Position numbers and translations under genes: made by a program. From Chinchilla lanigera (lineage: Eukaryota; Chordata; Mammalia; Rodentia; Chinchillidae), in the NCBI RefSeq assembly GCF_000276665.1, contig NW_004955429.1, forward strand, positions 4,841,709-4,905,708: a stretch of 64,000 nt of DNA. The letters are read 5' to 3'. Shown here one piece after another: positions 12,624-24,310 of this stretch. The notes beneath the pieces were generated by a model, which saw only the letters and a program-made list of their open reading frames with translations, was not told the DNA's origin and made no database searches. Within the stretch, counting starts at the first letter, position 1. The number at the start of each line of letters is the position of its first letter.

Positions 12624-12712
12624 CTAGGGATTTAGCTCAGCTGCACAGCGCCTGCCTGGCAAGCGTGAGATTGTGAGTTCGATTCCCCGTACACACACAC
12701 ACACACAAAAAG
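12624..12712 (+). mobile_element. ID SINE with (CA)n tail
   Basis: ID body whose A-tail has become (AC)n. GAGCCCTA-like sequence flanks both sides. Confidence 0.9.
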
Positions 12713-12846
12713 TGAGCCCCTAAAACAATAGTTTTGTGGGTCAGTTTTAGTAAATACTGAATATTTGTCTCTTCCCCACTCCCTCCCTCTCTGTCCCTCC
12801 CTACCTCTGTCCCTCTCTTCCTTCTTTTTCTCCTACCTTCTGTGTT

Positions 12847-12907
12847 AGGCACCCAGGGCCTGAGGCATGTGAGATAAGTCCTCCATCACTGAGCTACACT
12901 TCCAGAT
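12847..12907 (-). mobile_element. old ID fragment
   Basis: 'cccagggcctgaggcatg' and 'cactgagctacacttcc' match an inverted ID. Confidence 0.7.
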
Positions 12908-12979
12908 GCAACAATGACTATTTCATTCCTCATCCACCCGCCCACAAATCTTTATCTGAGAGAGTCATTCACAATGTCT

Positions 12980-13140
12980 AGAAGGCCGGGCATGGTGGCG
13001 CACGCCTGTAATTCCAGCACTCCGGAGGCTGAGGCAGGAGGATCACTGTGAGTTCCAGCCTGGGCTACAAAGTGAGCTCAAGGCCAGCCAGAACTGCATA
13101 GCAAGAACCTGTCTCAAAAAGACAAAAAAAACCAAAAAAC
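12980..13140 (+). mobile_element. B1 SINE
   Basis: Bounded by ATTCACAATGTCT at 12967-12979 and 13141-13153. A few bases of the first GAGTTC repeat are deleted. Confidence 0.95.
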
Positions 13141-13429
13141 ATTCACAATGTCTGTTAGCGCGTACAAAGATCTCACCAGCCCTGCAGCACAGAAATTCAT
13201 TTCACCTTGGTTACCCAAGAATTTCCCCCCAGTTTGAAATTTTCTCCTTATTCCTCAAGTAGCTATTAACAACCTAGGATTCTAGGATTCTGGGGAACAT
13301 AGTTGTACACAATGCTGGTCTAGATCACTACAATTTAGAACTTCCACTGTTTCAGAATGTCCAGGTGCCTTGACTTTCCAGCCAGAATACCTTCCACTTA
13401 CTGAGGAGAGTTTTGACATGTATTCAACA

Positions 13430-13560
13430 TCTGCTACGGTGGAAGTGAATTACCTCATCTAATCCTCACTATGACACTATTGTTTGTCTCATTCTACTGT
13501 AAAGAAAAAGTCTTAGGGAAGAGAGATGACTCACCCACAGTGAAGGGTGTCCTAGTATAT
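13430..13560 (-). mobile_element. MIR fragment
   Basis: 'acctcatctaatcctcacta' and 'atgactcacccacagtga' are diverged inverted MIR. Confidence 0.6.
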
Positions 13561-14304
13561 GTAAACTCAGCTACAGCAGACCAGAATTACCCAATGGTTT
13601 TGTGCTTTTTATGTAAAACTGAAGGGTGAGCTCAGCACAAAGGTCCGTGATAAACAGCCATTTGATCGAATTAATCCGAGAACACACCTGCAGAAGGAAC
13701 CATGAATACACAGGCGAGAAATAACCTGAGAAAAGTGAGGATGGGAAGGGCAATTTAGATATTTGCATATGAATTCTGCATCTCCGTATTGGACTGAATC
13801 ACAGTGGGCTTTTTTAGATCCTTCAATACTGAAAATTTGCACCTATTCTGGTGGCAATTTTGCTCTAGGTTTTGCCGATCGTGATTTTCCAGGTGTCTCC
13901 TGCCATGGCATAGCTGTTCTTTGGTCCTTGCCTCCCCTTTTATTTCCTACTTACTCCTGGACACGCCTTAACAGGTTTTCCACTAGAATTTTATTTTGAT
14001 TTTTATAGAGCTCTTCCTAACACAGCACCTCCCTCAAGATGCCCTGTCTTCTCCTTCTCCAGCACTAATTAAAATGAAAGCCAGCGCTGAGGTTGGTGGC
14101 ATCCAATTAAACATGGATCAAAAGCCACGTGTTGGGAGTGTTTCCAATGCAGCATTCTGTTCCTGTTTTTCTGTATTCTGTAGGGTCAAAGTCAAATGGG
14201 AATCAATTTTGCAAGTACAACTACAACCCCTGGATTTAATCTTTTCTACCCCTGCGTCCTTGCTGCAAGATGTCCTGCTACGGAATATTCCAGTTTTTCC
14301 ATAC

Positions 14305-14392
14305 CCTTTTTTTTTTTCTTTCTTATAGTGCTAGGAATTTAACCCAGGTCCTCACACACGCAAGGCAAGTGCTTGACCCACAACTCAAACTG
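14305..14392 (-). mobile_element. old ID SINE
   Basis: Poly-T followed by 'tgctaggaatttaacccagg' and 'gcaaggcaagtgcttgaccc'. Confidence 0.78.
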
Positions 14393-15046
14393 TGAGTTTT
14401 TTCAGAAACACTTCCAGGCTAGTGTCTTTATTTACTCTCCTGAGTACCATCATCTCTCGAAGATGTCAGACTGCATCTTTCTTTTCATATTTTTACTGTT
14501 GTTTTTCATCACAGCCAAGTTCGGATGATCATTGTTTCTTATTGCTACCCAGGTGCATGCTCATTTCCTTTAGACACATCCAAAACCATGTGATTTTCTC
14601 TGAGGACAAAAAAGTGTTTTGATACTGCGTCTTCCAACACTAGCATGTTTTCTGCTCACAGGGCTCCAGCACTTCACTAAGCACTCTCACATGTACACTA
14701 GCACAACTTCTCTACATGCAGCTTATGATTCTGTTATGACACCAGGGTCTTCCATTCACTATTGTCTAGGCAACAAGCATATTTTCCCTGTATTGATCTT
14801 TCTCAGCTTTCACCACTATGTATGCCACTGCTTCTTTTCTTTCCAAATTCCTTTTTTCCTCCAAATTGTTCAAGGCAGATCCAAGTGGCAGGCTGACACT
14901 TCAGCCATTCCAAGGTCTCCGTTAAGTCTTGTGCTTACTGATACTGGACCATGTGGTAAGAATGCACCATTGCAAGATGGAATTAGCTAGAATTATTAAA
15001 TCTTTGCATGAATAGCTTCTCTGGAGACCTGCTTAAGCAATAACAG

Positions 15047-15048
<2 letters not shown>

Positions 15049-15094
<46 letters not shown>
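15049..15094. repeat. (TG)n microsatellite
   Basis: About 23 uninterrupted TG units. Confidence 0.98.
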
Positions 15095-15098
<4 letters not shown>

Positions 15099-16516
15099 CC
15101 ACATGACAGCATGTGTCATACCACAATAGAACCAAAAGGCTTATTTGTTATACAGCATAATCTGGATAAAACTGACCAATACATCAATTTTAAAGTACTG
15201 TATACCTCTACTATTAGCTCCTTTCTTCTTATAACTTGTATTAGAATGGGGCCAACTGGCTACTGAAACATAGTATACAGAAGGGAGGAATTAGCAGGGG
15301 AAGCCTGCACCCTTTGGTTTATGACATCAAATGCCCTCTCTACAAAAATATGGTACAGCATGTGCTTGTCCTGAAAGCATGTCACCTTTGCAGTTCAGTT
15401 TTTAGCACCCACGGTCTGCAAAGCTCACAGCAAAACCCTTTAAATCATAGGCTTGCTTGCTGTGCTTGGAAGTGCTATGATCTAATATCACAGCTTTGCT
15501 CTGCACTGGCCCTGCTTTTCACCTGGGAAGCGTCCTCTATTTGGAGGTGAGGTCACAAGAGTGCTTGGTAGCAGCGTACATTTCTCCTTTAACTTTCTTG
15601 TCCTCATTCTGTGTACACTGGGTATGTGCACAGCCATTCTACAGGTCCTGACTATCTCCATGCTTTACTCAAGACGGAAAGGTTATTTCTTTCTTGGTCT
15701 TGATAATACTTCTTATTGTTTGCTCTGAGTTTTGCCCAAAATGACTTTAACCAACTGTAAACAGAATTCTCTTCTTGAGATCTGCCCTCTGATTCAAAAG
15801 TAATTAAAACTTTTCCTAGTCTCTGTCTTTAATTGTTCAGGACCCTTGATAAGGCCAAGTGTATATCTCTGAAAAGGAAAAGCCAGTCAAAGAATACACA
15901 GTGGAGGCTGAACCAAAGACACAAGTTCTAATTTCCACAGGACAGCTCTTCAGTGAGTAAAGTTGTTCAGGGGTTGCTGAAGGAGAAAGATGAGTTATAA
16001 CTCAGGCTGGTGATGAATAAACACCCTAGTGGACATTTTCCTTTTCAAAGCTGTCAGCACAATTGCCTCTCCACACCCAGTAAAGTGGATTATGGTAGAG
16101 AATGGTAAATAGGAGGAGAGGTGGTAGGGAGGAGCACTGGGTATTTGAGGGGTGCTATGGAGGCCTGGGGGACACCCAGCCACAGCAGCACTGTGGAGGA
16201 TACGCAGTCATAAAGCCAGCATTTAGGGGACTGCATAAGCTAGATGAGAAATGCTCAAAATGTATATGGTATCGGATGAAGGAATGAGTCACTATCTCTA
16301 GTACAGCCAGACTGTACATCTTTGTAAACACTTATTTCTTTTACTGACTTGAAACTAGGGCCATGTCTTATAGTTTGTACTCGGCATGAACCTTTACCAT
16401 AGTATTTGGGAAATAAATATGCATGAGATACATAAATGAAGGAAAGCGAAATTTGAGGCTTTTAATGAAAAAAAAAAAAAAAAAGAAAGAAGTTTCATAA
16501 AGCACTAAAATTATTT

Positions 16517-16677
16517 TCTGCCAAGCATGGTGATGCATGCTGTAATCTCAGCACTTGGGAGGCTGAGGCAGGAGGATCGCTCTGAGTTTGAGGCCAGCCT
16601 GGGCTACAAAGTGAGTTCAAGGTCAGCCTGAACTGCATAGTAAAACCCTGTCTGAAAAAGATTAAAAAAAAAAAAAA
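16517..16677 (+). mobile_element. B1 SINE
   Basis: Full body and A-tail. A separate poly-A run lies just upstream at 16469-16484. Confidence 0.93.
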
Positions 16678-16849
16678 ATTCTGAAAATAGGGAAAACAAA
16701 CCACTTAGGGTGCTCAGATATTTGCTCATTAAAAAAGTAAAATGCTTTCAAACACTAATTTTGAAATAAGAGCCTCTCACAGTTTTCTTTCTAACACCAT
16801 AAACCAGAATGGTGTGATGGGAAGAGTGGCCTTTAAAAGGGTCAGCGGA

Positions 16850-17015
16850 CCCAGCAGTCTTTCTCAGTGCTTTATGATGTAGATACTATTGTCCTTTGAC
16901 AAAGGAGGGAACCCAGACAGAGAAAGGTAAGTCATTAGCTCCAAATCTCCCAATTAGCATATGGTGAAGGCTGGATTCCAACCAGTCCTGACTCCAGAGC
17001 CAAGGCTTTGGCAGC
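16850..17015 (-). mobile_element. MIR
   Basis: 'gatgtagatactattgtcc', 'aggagggaacccagacagag' and 'gactccagagccaaggc' in inverted MIR order. Confidence 0.75.
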
Positions 17016-17242
17016 CAGCCGCTTGCCCTGCACAATTAAAAGGGCTAGGAAGGTGGAAGGAGCCGGTGATAGTTACAGCCACTCTTATGCAGATAAGCAC
17101 TGTGGGGCAGTAATGGTCATCTGCATTTTTTGAGGACTACAGATAGCATTAAAGTAATTTCTTGGCTCTTCAATATTTTAGACTAAAAAAAAAAAACAAC
17201 TCCTTACCAACATATTTTTAAAAACTCAAATGTTAGCTTTTT

Positions 17243-17410
17243 TGTTTGTTTATTTTTTGGTTTTCAGTTTTTTGAGACTGAGGTTCACTATGCAGTTCAG
17301 GCTGGCCTTGAACTCGCTATGTAGCCCAGGCTGGCCTCAAACTCATGGCAAGCCTCCTGCCTCAGCCTCCCAAGTGCTGGGATTATAGGCGTGTGCCACC
17401 ACGTCCAATT
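17243..17410 (-). mobile_element. B1 SINE
   Basis: Inverted B1 with CAAATGTTAGCTTT at 17227-17240 and CAAATGTAAGCTTTT at 17411-17425 as duplicated target. Confidence 0.94.
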
Positions 17411-17476
17411 CAAATGTAAGCTTTTAAACCATGAATCGTCCCATGGGTGAACTCAAGAGTTTGAAACAAAGCAGAC

Positions 17477-17637
17477 AGGCGGGCGTGGTGGTGCACGCCT
17501 ATAATCTCAGCACTGGGGAGGATGAGACAGGAGGATTGCTGCAAATTTGAGGTCAGCCTGGGCTACATAATGAGTCAAGGCCAGCCTGCACTACATAGTA
17601 AGACCCTGCCCCTCCTCCAAAAAACCAAAACAAACAG
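17477..17637 (+). mobile_element. B1 SINE
   Basis: Sits 66 bp from the inverted B1 at 17243-17410, so the two could form a hairpin in RNA. Confidence 0.92.
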
Positions 17638-18525
17638 GAAAATGAAACATAAGACATACTCTCTCTACTCCCATTATGTTTAATACCAAGGAATAAGACC
17701 TGAGATAGATATTTCATGAAAAGTGCAAGATGTATTATTTTCAACATCATATTCTCCGCCTCACTCATCGGCTCTGTTCTGCGTATCACTAAGGCCCCTG
17801 CTCCAAGGAGGCGGCCATGAACAGCGTCAGGAGGAATTTTTGTACCTAGAACCTTGGTATCTAGAGATGCACATCAAACTTGTGATATTTGACTTCCTCC
17901 TTGTCGGTCATGCGATCTCCCTTCAAAGGAGGCCAGGAATAAACCCTGGTCAGAAACCGGGGGAAGAAAAGAGGGTGTTACAAAGAAAAGGCCAGAAAAA
18001 GGGAACTAGGGGTAGGAGACCAAGGATGGAAAAAAAGATAGAAGATTCTGGAATGTGTGTAGAATTTCATAAACTTTCCTAAGCTCACCTCCAGTGTTTA
18101 CAATGTTGGTTGGGGTTTGTTTACAAAAGTACAGCAACAGACTGAAACGTGGATGCAGATTTGTATACTAAAATCTCTCTGCCCTGGCACAATCCTCGTG
18201 GAATATGAAAGAGGCAGAGAGACAGAATGTGACATTTGTCCGTCCTGCAATGCTGAGAAAGGGACAGCTGACCAGCCACGTGGGACTGCGAGACTACAAC
18301 TATGACAGAGATGTACAAGAGGGCAGAGCTGGAAGCTCCCACACTGCACCATGTTCTTCTTCCCTCGCACCGGTTACCACGCATTTGCAAGCTTCTCATT
18401 ACAGTCGTTTCCTCTTGTGAGAGTTTCAGCCAAAGCCACCATCCTCATAGTAATAGCAATAATCATGACATCATAAATAAGAATAATAGCTGCAATATTC
18501 TTGACAAGGAACAGGATACCACTTT

Positions 18526-18667
18526 TTTTTCTTTTTGGCCTTTTTGAGACAGGGTCTCGCTATGCAGTTCAGGCTGGCCTTGAGCTTACTTTGTAGCCCA
18601 GGCTGGCCTTGAACTCACAAGGATCCTCCTGCCTCAGCCTCCTGAGTGCGCCACCATGCCCAGCTCA
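18526..18667 (-). mobile_element. B1 SINE
   Basis: AGGATACCACTTTT is duplicated at about 18512-18525 and 18668-18681. There is a short deletion in the left-end region. Confidence 0.94.
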
Positions 18668-18889
18668 AGGATACCACTTTTGACAGGGTAATTTTTCAGA
18701 AAAATTAATACATTTTAAGTTTGAAAGAAAAATATGTTCTCCCTTCTCACTCAACACACTTTTTAAAATCTCTTTTCTTACCCTCATCACTGTTTTCATG
18801 AGATCCCCTAACACACCCCTTCCCCAGGCCACACTGTTCTAAACTTATAAGCTTTTACCTTCAACTTCTGAGAGAGCTGAATAAGCAAG

Positions 18890-18990
18890 AATTCTGAATT
18901 CACATTCACTGCAGTTCAAATCCCAAACTTTGTTTAGCGAACTGTGTACTAATTTCTCTGAGTTTGTGTTTCCTCAATCTAAACAGCTTT
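18890..18990 (+). mobile_element. MIR fragment
   Basis: 'gcagttcaaatcccaaac' and 'tctctgagtttgtgtttcct' resemble the MIR core. Confidence 0.6.
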
Positions 18991-20237
18991 GGGTAAAACA
19001 TAGTGTCTCTCAAAAACAGACACAAGGAAACAAGCATAGATCCCATTATTTGAATGCACAACAACTCTATCAATGGAAAATAAGAGGCATTTTCTAAATG
19101 TACTTAACATGAAAAAATAGTCTTTCTTCTTTTCTTAATTACTGAAGAATGAGTCATTAGTCCCTCTTCGCGTAGGTCAAGATTCCTGTTTCTTTCTCCT
19201 TTTCAGACTCTACTGCCTTTTGGCAATGTGATCAAAAAGCAAACACAAGGTCCAGAAGGCACATTTCACATTTTAAAGGCTTCTGATCATGATTCCCTTA
19301 GGAAAGTTTCTCTTTTTAAAGGGAGAAAATGAGATTGAGGGTAAAGTACAGATCCAAGTTACACAGGTGGTGCTGGTCTTCTTTTCCCTGGATATTCAAA
19401 AGCTGAGTTAGTCAGACATGATTTTGGCAACTAACTGGCAAGACCAAGATGGCAGACTAAAAGCCCTAAACTGTCTCCACCTACAGTGTAGAGGGTGGGT
19501 GCTGCCCTCCCCTCCCATCCCCTCCCCTTGGAATGCACAAAGGCTGAGTGCGTTCCACTTCCCCATCAACCACTCCCTCCTCCAGTCAGTCTGATAACAC
19601 CAGCGAGATCCACAGAGGAAGCCTCACATCTCCCATGACCCCAGGCCTGCTCCGTCTGCTAAAAAGTAATTGCACGCAGCCAAGAAACAAAAACACTCCG
19701 AGAGCCACAGTTGGGCGGTATCTGTGTGGCTGTCAAGATAACCAGGGAAAACAGGTAGCTGAAGACAGCAGAAAGCAAGCCATGCACAAGGAAACCAGCT
19801 GTGATTAAAAAGGAAGAAAGGAAAACAGCAGAAACAAAAGGCTCACGTCAGCTTCAGGGAAAGGGCTTCATCGCAAGTGTCTCCTCCTATGCTCCGTTTT
19901 GCACTGACAGTGTTATTTACGGATCTGTGTGTTCATTCAGTCCTTCCCTCGCTGTGTGAAGCACGCAGCGCTCACAGGGTGCACTATAGTCGGTGCCACA
20001 CTTCACTTAGTGAAATAACACCTGCATTTCCTACACTTTGTAAGTGTGGGGGAACCTGGAACGTCCTTCAGGGGAACCTGCATTCGCAGGGGACCCCTCC
20101 TCTCTGCTCAGGCCGCAGAGGACTGAGCTTGCAGATGAGCTCTTTTCTACAGAAAAGCTGGAACAGAGATCTGGAACAACAAAGTGGCAGCCATAGTCCA
20201 CCAAACTATTTTTTTTCCCCTTTCAACTACAGGTTCT

Positions 20238-20361
20238 GCCGGCATGGTGGCGCATGCCTGTAATCCCAGCACTCGGGAGGCTGAGGCAGGAGGATCGTTG
20301 TGAGTTCACGACCAGCCTGGGCTACAAAGTGAACTCAAGGCCAGCCTGAACTACAGGTTCT
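20238..20361 (+). mobile_element. tailless B1 SINE
   Basis: B1 that stops at its internal GAACTAC and has no A-tail. AACTACAGGTTCT occurs at 20225-20237 and 20349-20361, so the element's last bases overlap the target duplication. Confidence 0.9.
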
Positions 20362-20396
20362 TTTGCCCTTCTTCACATTTGTTGAAGAACGACCTA

Positions 20397-20580
20397 GCTG
20401 GGTGCAGTGGCACACACCTGTAACATTAGCTACTAGGAAGGCTGAGGCAGGAGGATCAAGCATGATGCCAGCCTAGGCAACTTAGTGAGATCTTATATCA
20501 AAATAAAAATCAGAGAGAAAAGAGGGCTAAAGATGCAGATCAGCACTTCCTGAGTTCAGTTCTACTACTGGGGGAGAAAA
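20397..20580 (+). mobile_element. old B1-dID SINE next to the exon donor
   Basis: Diverged B1 part ('ctgaggcaggaggatcaag'), A-rich linker, then an ID part ('gggctaaagatgcagatcag', 'ctgagttcagttct') and A/G tail. It ends about 75 bp downstream (gene sense) of the KIAA1217 exon's donor. Confidence 0.8.
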
Positions 20581-20654
20581 AAAAGAGAGAGAGGAGGAGA
20601 TGAGGAGAAAGAGAAGGAATGAGCTACACAAGGGGAAAGGGCAGCGTGCCGTAC

Positions 20655-20938
20655 CTGGTCTCTCAGCCTCTCTTGGTGTCCCATGATCGCTGTGGCATGG
20701 TGCGGGTATTTCTGCTTCAGATGTTCCAGGAATGCTTCTCTCTTTCTATCCATCTCCGATGTCTGCATTCCCAGGATTTCTTTGGAACTTCGGGGCCCAC
20801 CTAGCGTGTGTCTCCTCGGGATATTTCGGGCAGACTTGGAGGCTGCGGCGCTACTGTTTCCATTAGAAAGGCGCTCCTTGGTCCTGCAGCATTCCGCATC
20901 TTCTAAGGATGTGACATGCAGGTTGCCTTTTCTGTGTT
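20655..20938 (-). CDS. KIAA1217: KIAA1217 (sickle tail / Etl4) internal coding exon
   Basis: The exon has 284 bases: two bases completing a split codon plus 94 codons, ending at a codon boundary (phase 1 in, phase 0 out). On the minus strand a pyrimidine-rich stretch ending gccgtgcag precedes it and CAG|GTACGG follows. It encodes KGNLHVTS, then RNIPRRHTLGG, SSKEILGMQ, MDRKREAFLEHLKQKYPHH and GHQERLRDQ. I recognise these from memory as the conserved N-terminal region of KIAA1217, with a related block in the paralogue SRCIN1/p140Cap. KIAA1217 is a cytoplasmic coiled-coil protein; the mouse gene is needed for normal intervertebral disc and tail development. RRHTL looks like a basophilic-kinase/14-3-3-type site (inference). 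A second AG seven bases into the exon could give a 277-bp, frame-shifting variant. The segment after KERLSNGNS (SAAASKSARN) seems to differ from the human and mouse proteins as I remember them. Other exons lie outside the window or are unseen. Confidence 0.95.
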
Positions 20939-21711
20939 CTGCACGGCGAAAAAACATAGTTCACAATTAACAATTTCACACCAGAGATCTTATTTGCAGA
21001 ACACCGCGAGGGCACAAGGCCATGGTTAACCCATCAAGGTAACTAAGCAAACCTTTTCCTTTCTATTTCTTCTTTTCTTTCCTTGTTCATTTTTTTCAGC
21101 CAAAAGGGAAAAAATATACGTCATCAAAAGAAATATGAAAAATCATACTTTAGAAATAAAAGATGTTACAGCAAAAAAAAAAAAAAAAAAAAAAAATCTG
21201 CTATTTCTGGCTCTTTTTCCATGAGCTCATTCCAAATAAAAGCACGTGTTCTGACGAGCTCATTGCAGGCAGCTGGGACACCCCTTACCCTTGTCTGCCA
21301 CTGAAGCAAAGTTAGCTCCAGCGATTCAGGTTATTTCTATATTTTTAATTACTGAAATAACAGGACTTTTCAAAAATGTTATAATTTGAAGACAGTTTCT
21401 GAAACATGTGCTTCATCACCAGGAACAAAAATAGCTGTTACCCTACACACAAGTCATATAACCATTGACACATGTGAGCCACTTGAAAATTCCACTTCTC
21501 CCATTAGCATAAGGCAGGCAAACAGAAAAAATACTAGGAGTAATAATCAAGGGCATGGAAAGAGAAGGTTTAGACACACTTTACTTGCAGGGGACTTTAC
21601 TGAAACACAAAGATATGTTGTTGTTGTTCTTTAATTTTATTTTTTTAAATTTTTTTTATTTTAAAGAAACAAAAAACAAAAAAAACACACACACAAAGAA
21701 ATTCCAAAACA

Positions 21712-21804
21712 GGGCCGGGGATCTAGCCCAGCGGCATAAGTGCCTGCCTGGCAAGCCCAAGGTCCTGAGTTCAATTCCCGGTACTGACCAAAAACACACA
21801 AACA
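21712..21804 (+). mobile_element. ID SINE
   Basis: AAATTCCAAAACA is duplicated at 21699-21711 and 21805-21817. Confidence 0.94.
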
Positions 21805-22484
21805 AAATTCCAAAACAATATGATAGGAAGGTAACAATGGTTAATACATTGTGTATTGTTATCTTTAAATTAGTTACTCAGAGTACGGGATATCAGCATT
21901 TAATTGCCCAAACAATATTAGCACAATCCTATCTTTTCAATGAACTGAGAGAAATTGGTAGTATAACTATTTTAACTATCTTGTGTGTATATATATATTT
22001 TTCCTTTTGCTTTTCCCTTCCTTCTTATTTCCATTCCCCCAAGCTAGTTTCTGTCTTTGAGTTTCTTCCCATTTTACATATGGTATGGTTTTTTTGTTTT
22101 TGTTTTTGTTTTTTATGGTATGTTTTAATAGCCTGGACTTAGACACATGGCTCCCAAGTTGGCCTTTAAGGGACAAATTTGTTCCTTTTTAGAAGACATC
22201 AACGGAGACATCCAAGTTCAACGCGTGGAGCACAGGACATGTGCAAGTAACACCCCTTCCTCTCTGTTCATTCTCAATGGCTGGAGAACCGGGACACCAG
22301 CTTTCAGGAATATTCCCACTAGCTAGAAAAAGGAGCTAGTTCTTTAAAAAGCCAGACTCGGGGAAAATAAAGATCATTCATAAACATTTCAGGAGCTGGA
22401 CAGGTTCTGATTCTGACGCCAGGTTCTCCCTATGGCAAACAGAGCTTACCCTGCAGTCTTTCTGAGTCCTTGTCCACGGAATTC

Positions 22485-22605
22485 CGTGGAAAATCATTAG
22501 ACTGGGCCTTGGGGGTCCTGGGTTTCATCCTAGATTTAGAACAAACCATCTGAACCCTCTCTGTCTCCTTTTCTTCATTAATAAAACAAGTTGCACTAGT
22601 GTTAG
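22485..22605 (+). mobile_element. MIR fragment
   Basis: 'ggtcctgggtttcatcctag' and 'ctccttttcttcattaata' in MIR order. Confidence 0.6.
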
Positions 22606-23282
22606 AAATGCCAAGAGCCTTCTACCTGTAAATCCTTTAAATATATTCTAAATTTTAAAAAACTTCTAGTAGCAGTTTATTTGCCAATAATTTATCTTTA
22701 AATTAAATGCAGAAGAACAGACGCCATATTTGAGAATTCTGCTCACTTGCTTCTCAGATGAACAGAGAACAAACCTTCACACTAGTGATGTAAGACAACA
22801 GGTGTCCAGAGTCCAGGTACAAAGCAGTTCCCTGAAAGCAAAGCCACCAACACAGTTTCCTTCCTCTCAGCCTAGAATCATATGCACAGAGAGCTCTAGG
22901 TACAGACTCCCTTTGGTTAGGCATAGAAAATATTTTAATCTCAGTCTGCTTTTCCTGTTCCAGTCTTCCAAAGCTTGATGTGTGCTGTGGGAATAATTCT
23001 TCTTGTTTACCCTTCACTTCTCATTACATTGCTAATTATACCATCTCCATCAGACACTGATGAAGGAAGGGAAGAAAAACACACAAATTAGTTAATCCTT
23101 CTACTTTTCATCAGTTTCAGCAGTAAGTTTAAGGGGAGAAGACTGAACTACTGGTTAAAAGAGGGACTCACTGTATTTTTACTTATTTAGGGTATCCTTC
23201 TGACTCATGGTATAGTTACCTTATTTAGGGCCACTGCCCTAATACTATTGAAGCTACAGGATGTATTGAATAAAGGTAGATG

Positions 23283-23431
23283 CAGGGCTGCAGGTGCAGT
23301 TCAGTGGCAGAGCACTTGCCTAGTATGTGCAAGGCTCAGGGCTGGATACCCCCTACAGAAACAAGGAAGAGGGGAAGGGAGGGAGGAGAGAGAGGGAGGG
23401 AGGGAGGGATGGAAGGAGGAAGGAAGGAAAC
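23283..23431 (+). mobile_element. old ID SINE with G/A-rich tail
   Basis: ID body to about 23365 ('gtgcagttcagtggcagagc'). Its tail has expanded into (GGGA)n/(GGAA)n. Confidence 0.8.
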
Positions 23432-23503
23432 TAAATGCTGAATAGGCCATATTTCAGGGTGATAAATACATGTATTATCTAAAGATGCTTAGCTTTATCT
23501 TTT

Positions 23504-23691
23504 TTTTTTGTTTTTTGTTTTTGTTTTTGTTTTTGGTTTTGGTTTTGGTTTTTTTGAGACAGGGTCTCACTACGCAGTTCAGGCTGGTCTTCAGCTCACT
23601 TTGTAGCCCAGGCTGGTCTTGAACTCACAGCAATCGTCCTGCTTCAGCCTCCCAAGTGCTGGGATTTCAGGCGTGTACCACCACGCCTGGC
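23504..23691 (-). mobile_element. B1 SINE
   Basis: CTTAGCTTTATCTTTT at 23488-23503 and 23692-23707. The tail is (GTTTTT)n on the plus strand. Confidence 0.95.
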
Positions 23692-24199
23692 CTTAGCTTT
23701 ATCTTTTGAGTGTGTGCTGAGCACACATTTTGCACTAACCGAAACTGTTGTTTACCTGATAGAACACTATTGACTTTTAAGTGGATTTTTAAAGATTACT
23801 TTTGGCATCTTTTAAAAATGTCTTTTAAAAATTACCCAGGACAGCTATATTCATGAACAGGATTGAGGCCCTGGAAAGACTCCTGTGACTTCTTTACAGA
23901 GACCGTTCACACACAGACACCCCCACACACCCATCTGGATAAATATTCATGCACTTACAGTCCTGGCAAAGTCCCGACAGTGGGCAGAAAGTCACACCCT
24001 GCCTGGCCACATCACACAGATGCCAATGATCTATTCTGTTTCATGCAAGGGTCATCAGAAGAGGTTGTTTTCACCAGAGCAGTAACCCCTTGGAGATCAT
24101 AACAAGTTTTCACTTTCTTTTTAAAAATAAATTGGGGACGGGCTAGATGGATGGTTTTGGAGGTCGCCACCTGTCTTTTGTCAATGTTTTCAGTAGCGG

Positions 24200-24310
24200 G
24201 CCGGGCCTGACATAGGGTCCTGCTATGTAGTTCGGGGTGGCCTTGAAATCACCATGTAGCCCAGGCTGGCGTTGAACTCACAGCGCTCCTCCTGCCTCAG
24301 CCTCCCAATG
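24200..24310 (-). mobile_element. B1 fragment
   Basis: Inverted B1 lacking its left end; 'gcctcagcctcccaatg' is the last recognisable part. Confidence 0.85.

Larger units (their letters stand above)
1..20654 (-). other. KIAA1217: KIAA1217 intron downstream of the recognised exon
   Basis: This is intronic by position. No further KIAA1217 exon was recognised; in particular the conserved block that follows RLRDQ in the human protein is not seen. Content is SINEs, two L1 fragments, MIRs and microsatellites separated by apparently unique sequence. The longest stretches with nothing else recognised are about 613-1589, 5530-6376, 8640-11090, 13560-14300, 14395-16510 and 18990-20230. Confidence 0.75.

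Noticed and set aside
20655..20938. Processed pseudogene instead of a genuine exon
   Set aside because: Homology stops exactly at good splice sites on both sides, the frame is intact and there is no A-tail or neighbouring exon sequence.
21555..22142. 195-codon plus-strand frame
   Set aside because: Built from T/A-rich low-complexity sequence and an ID SINE.
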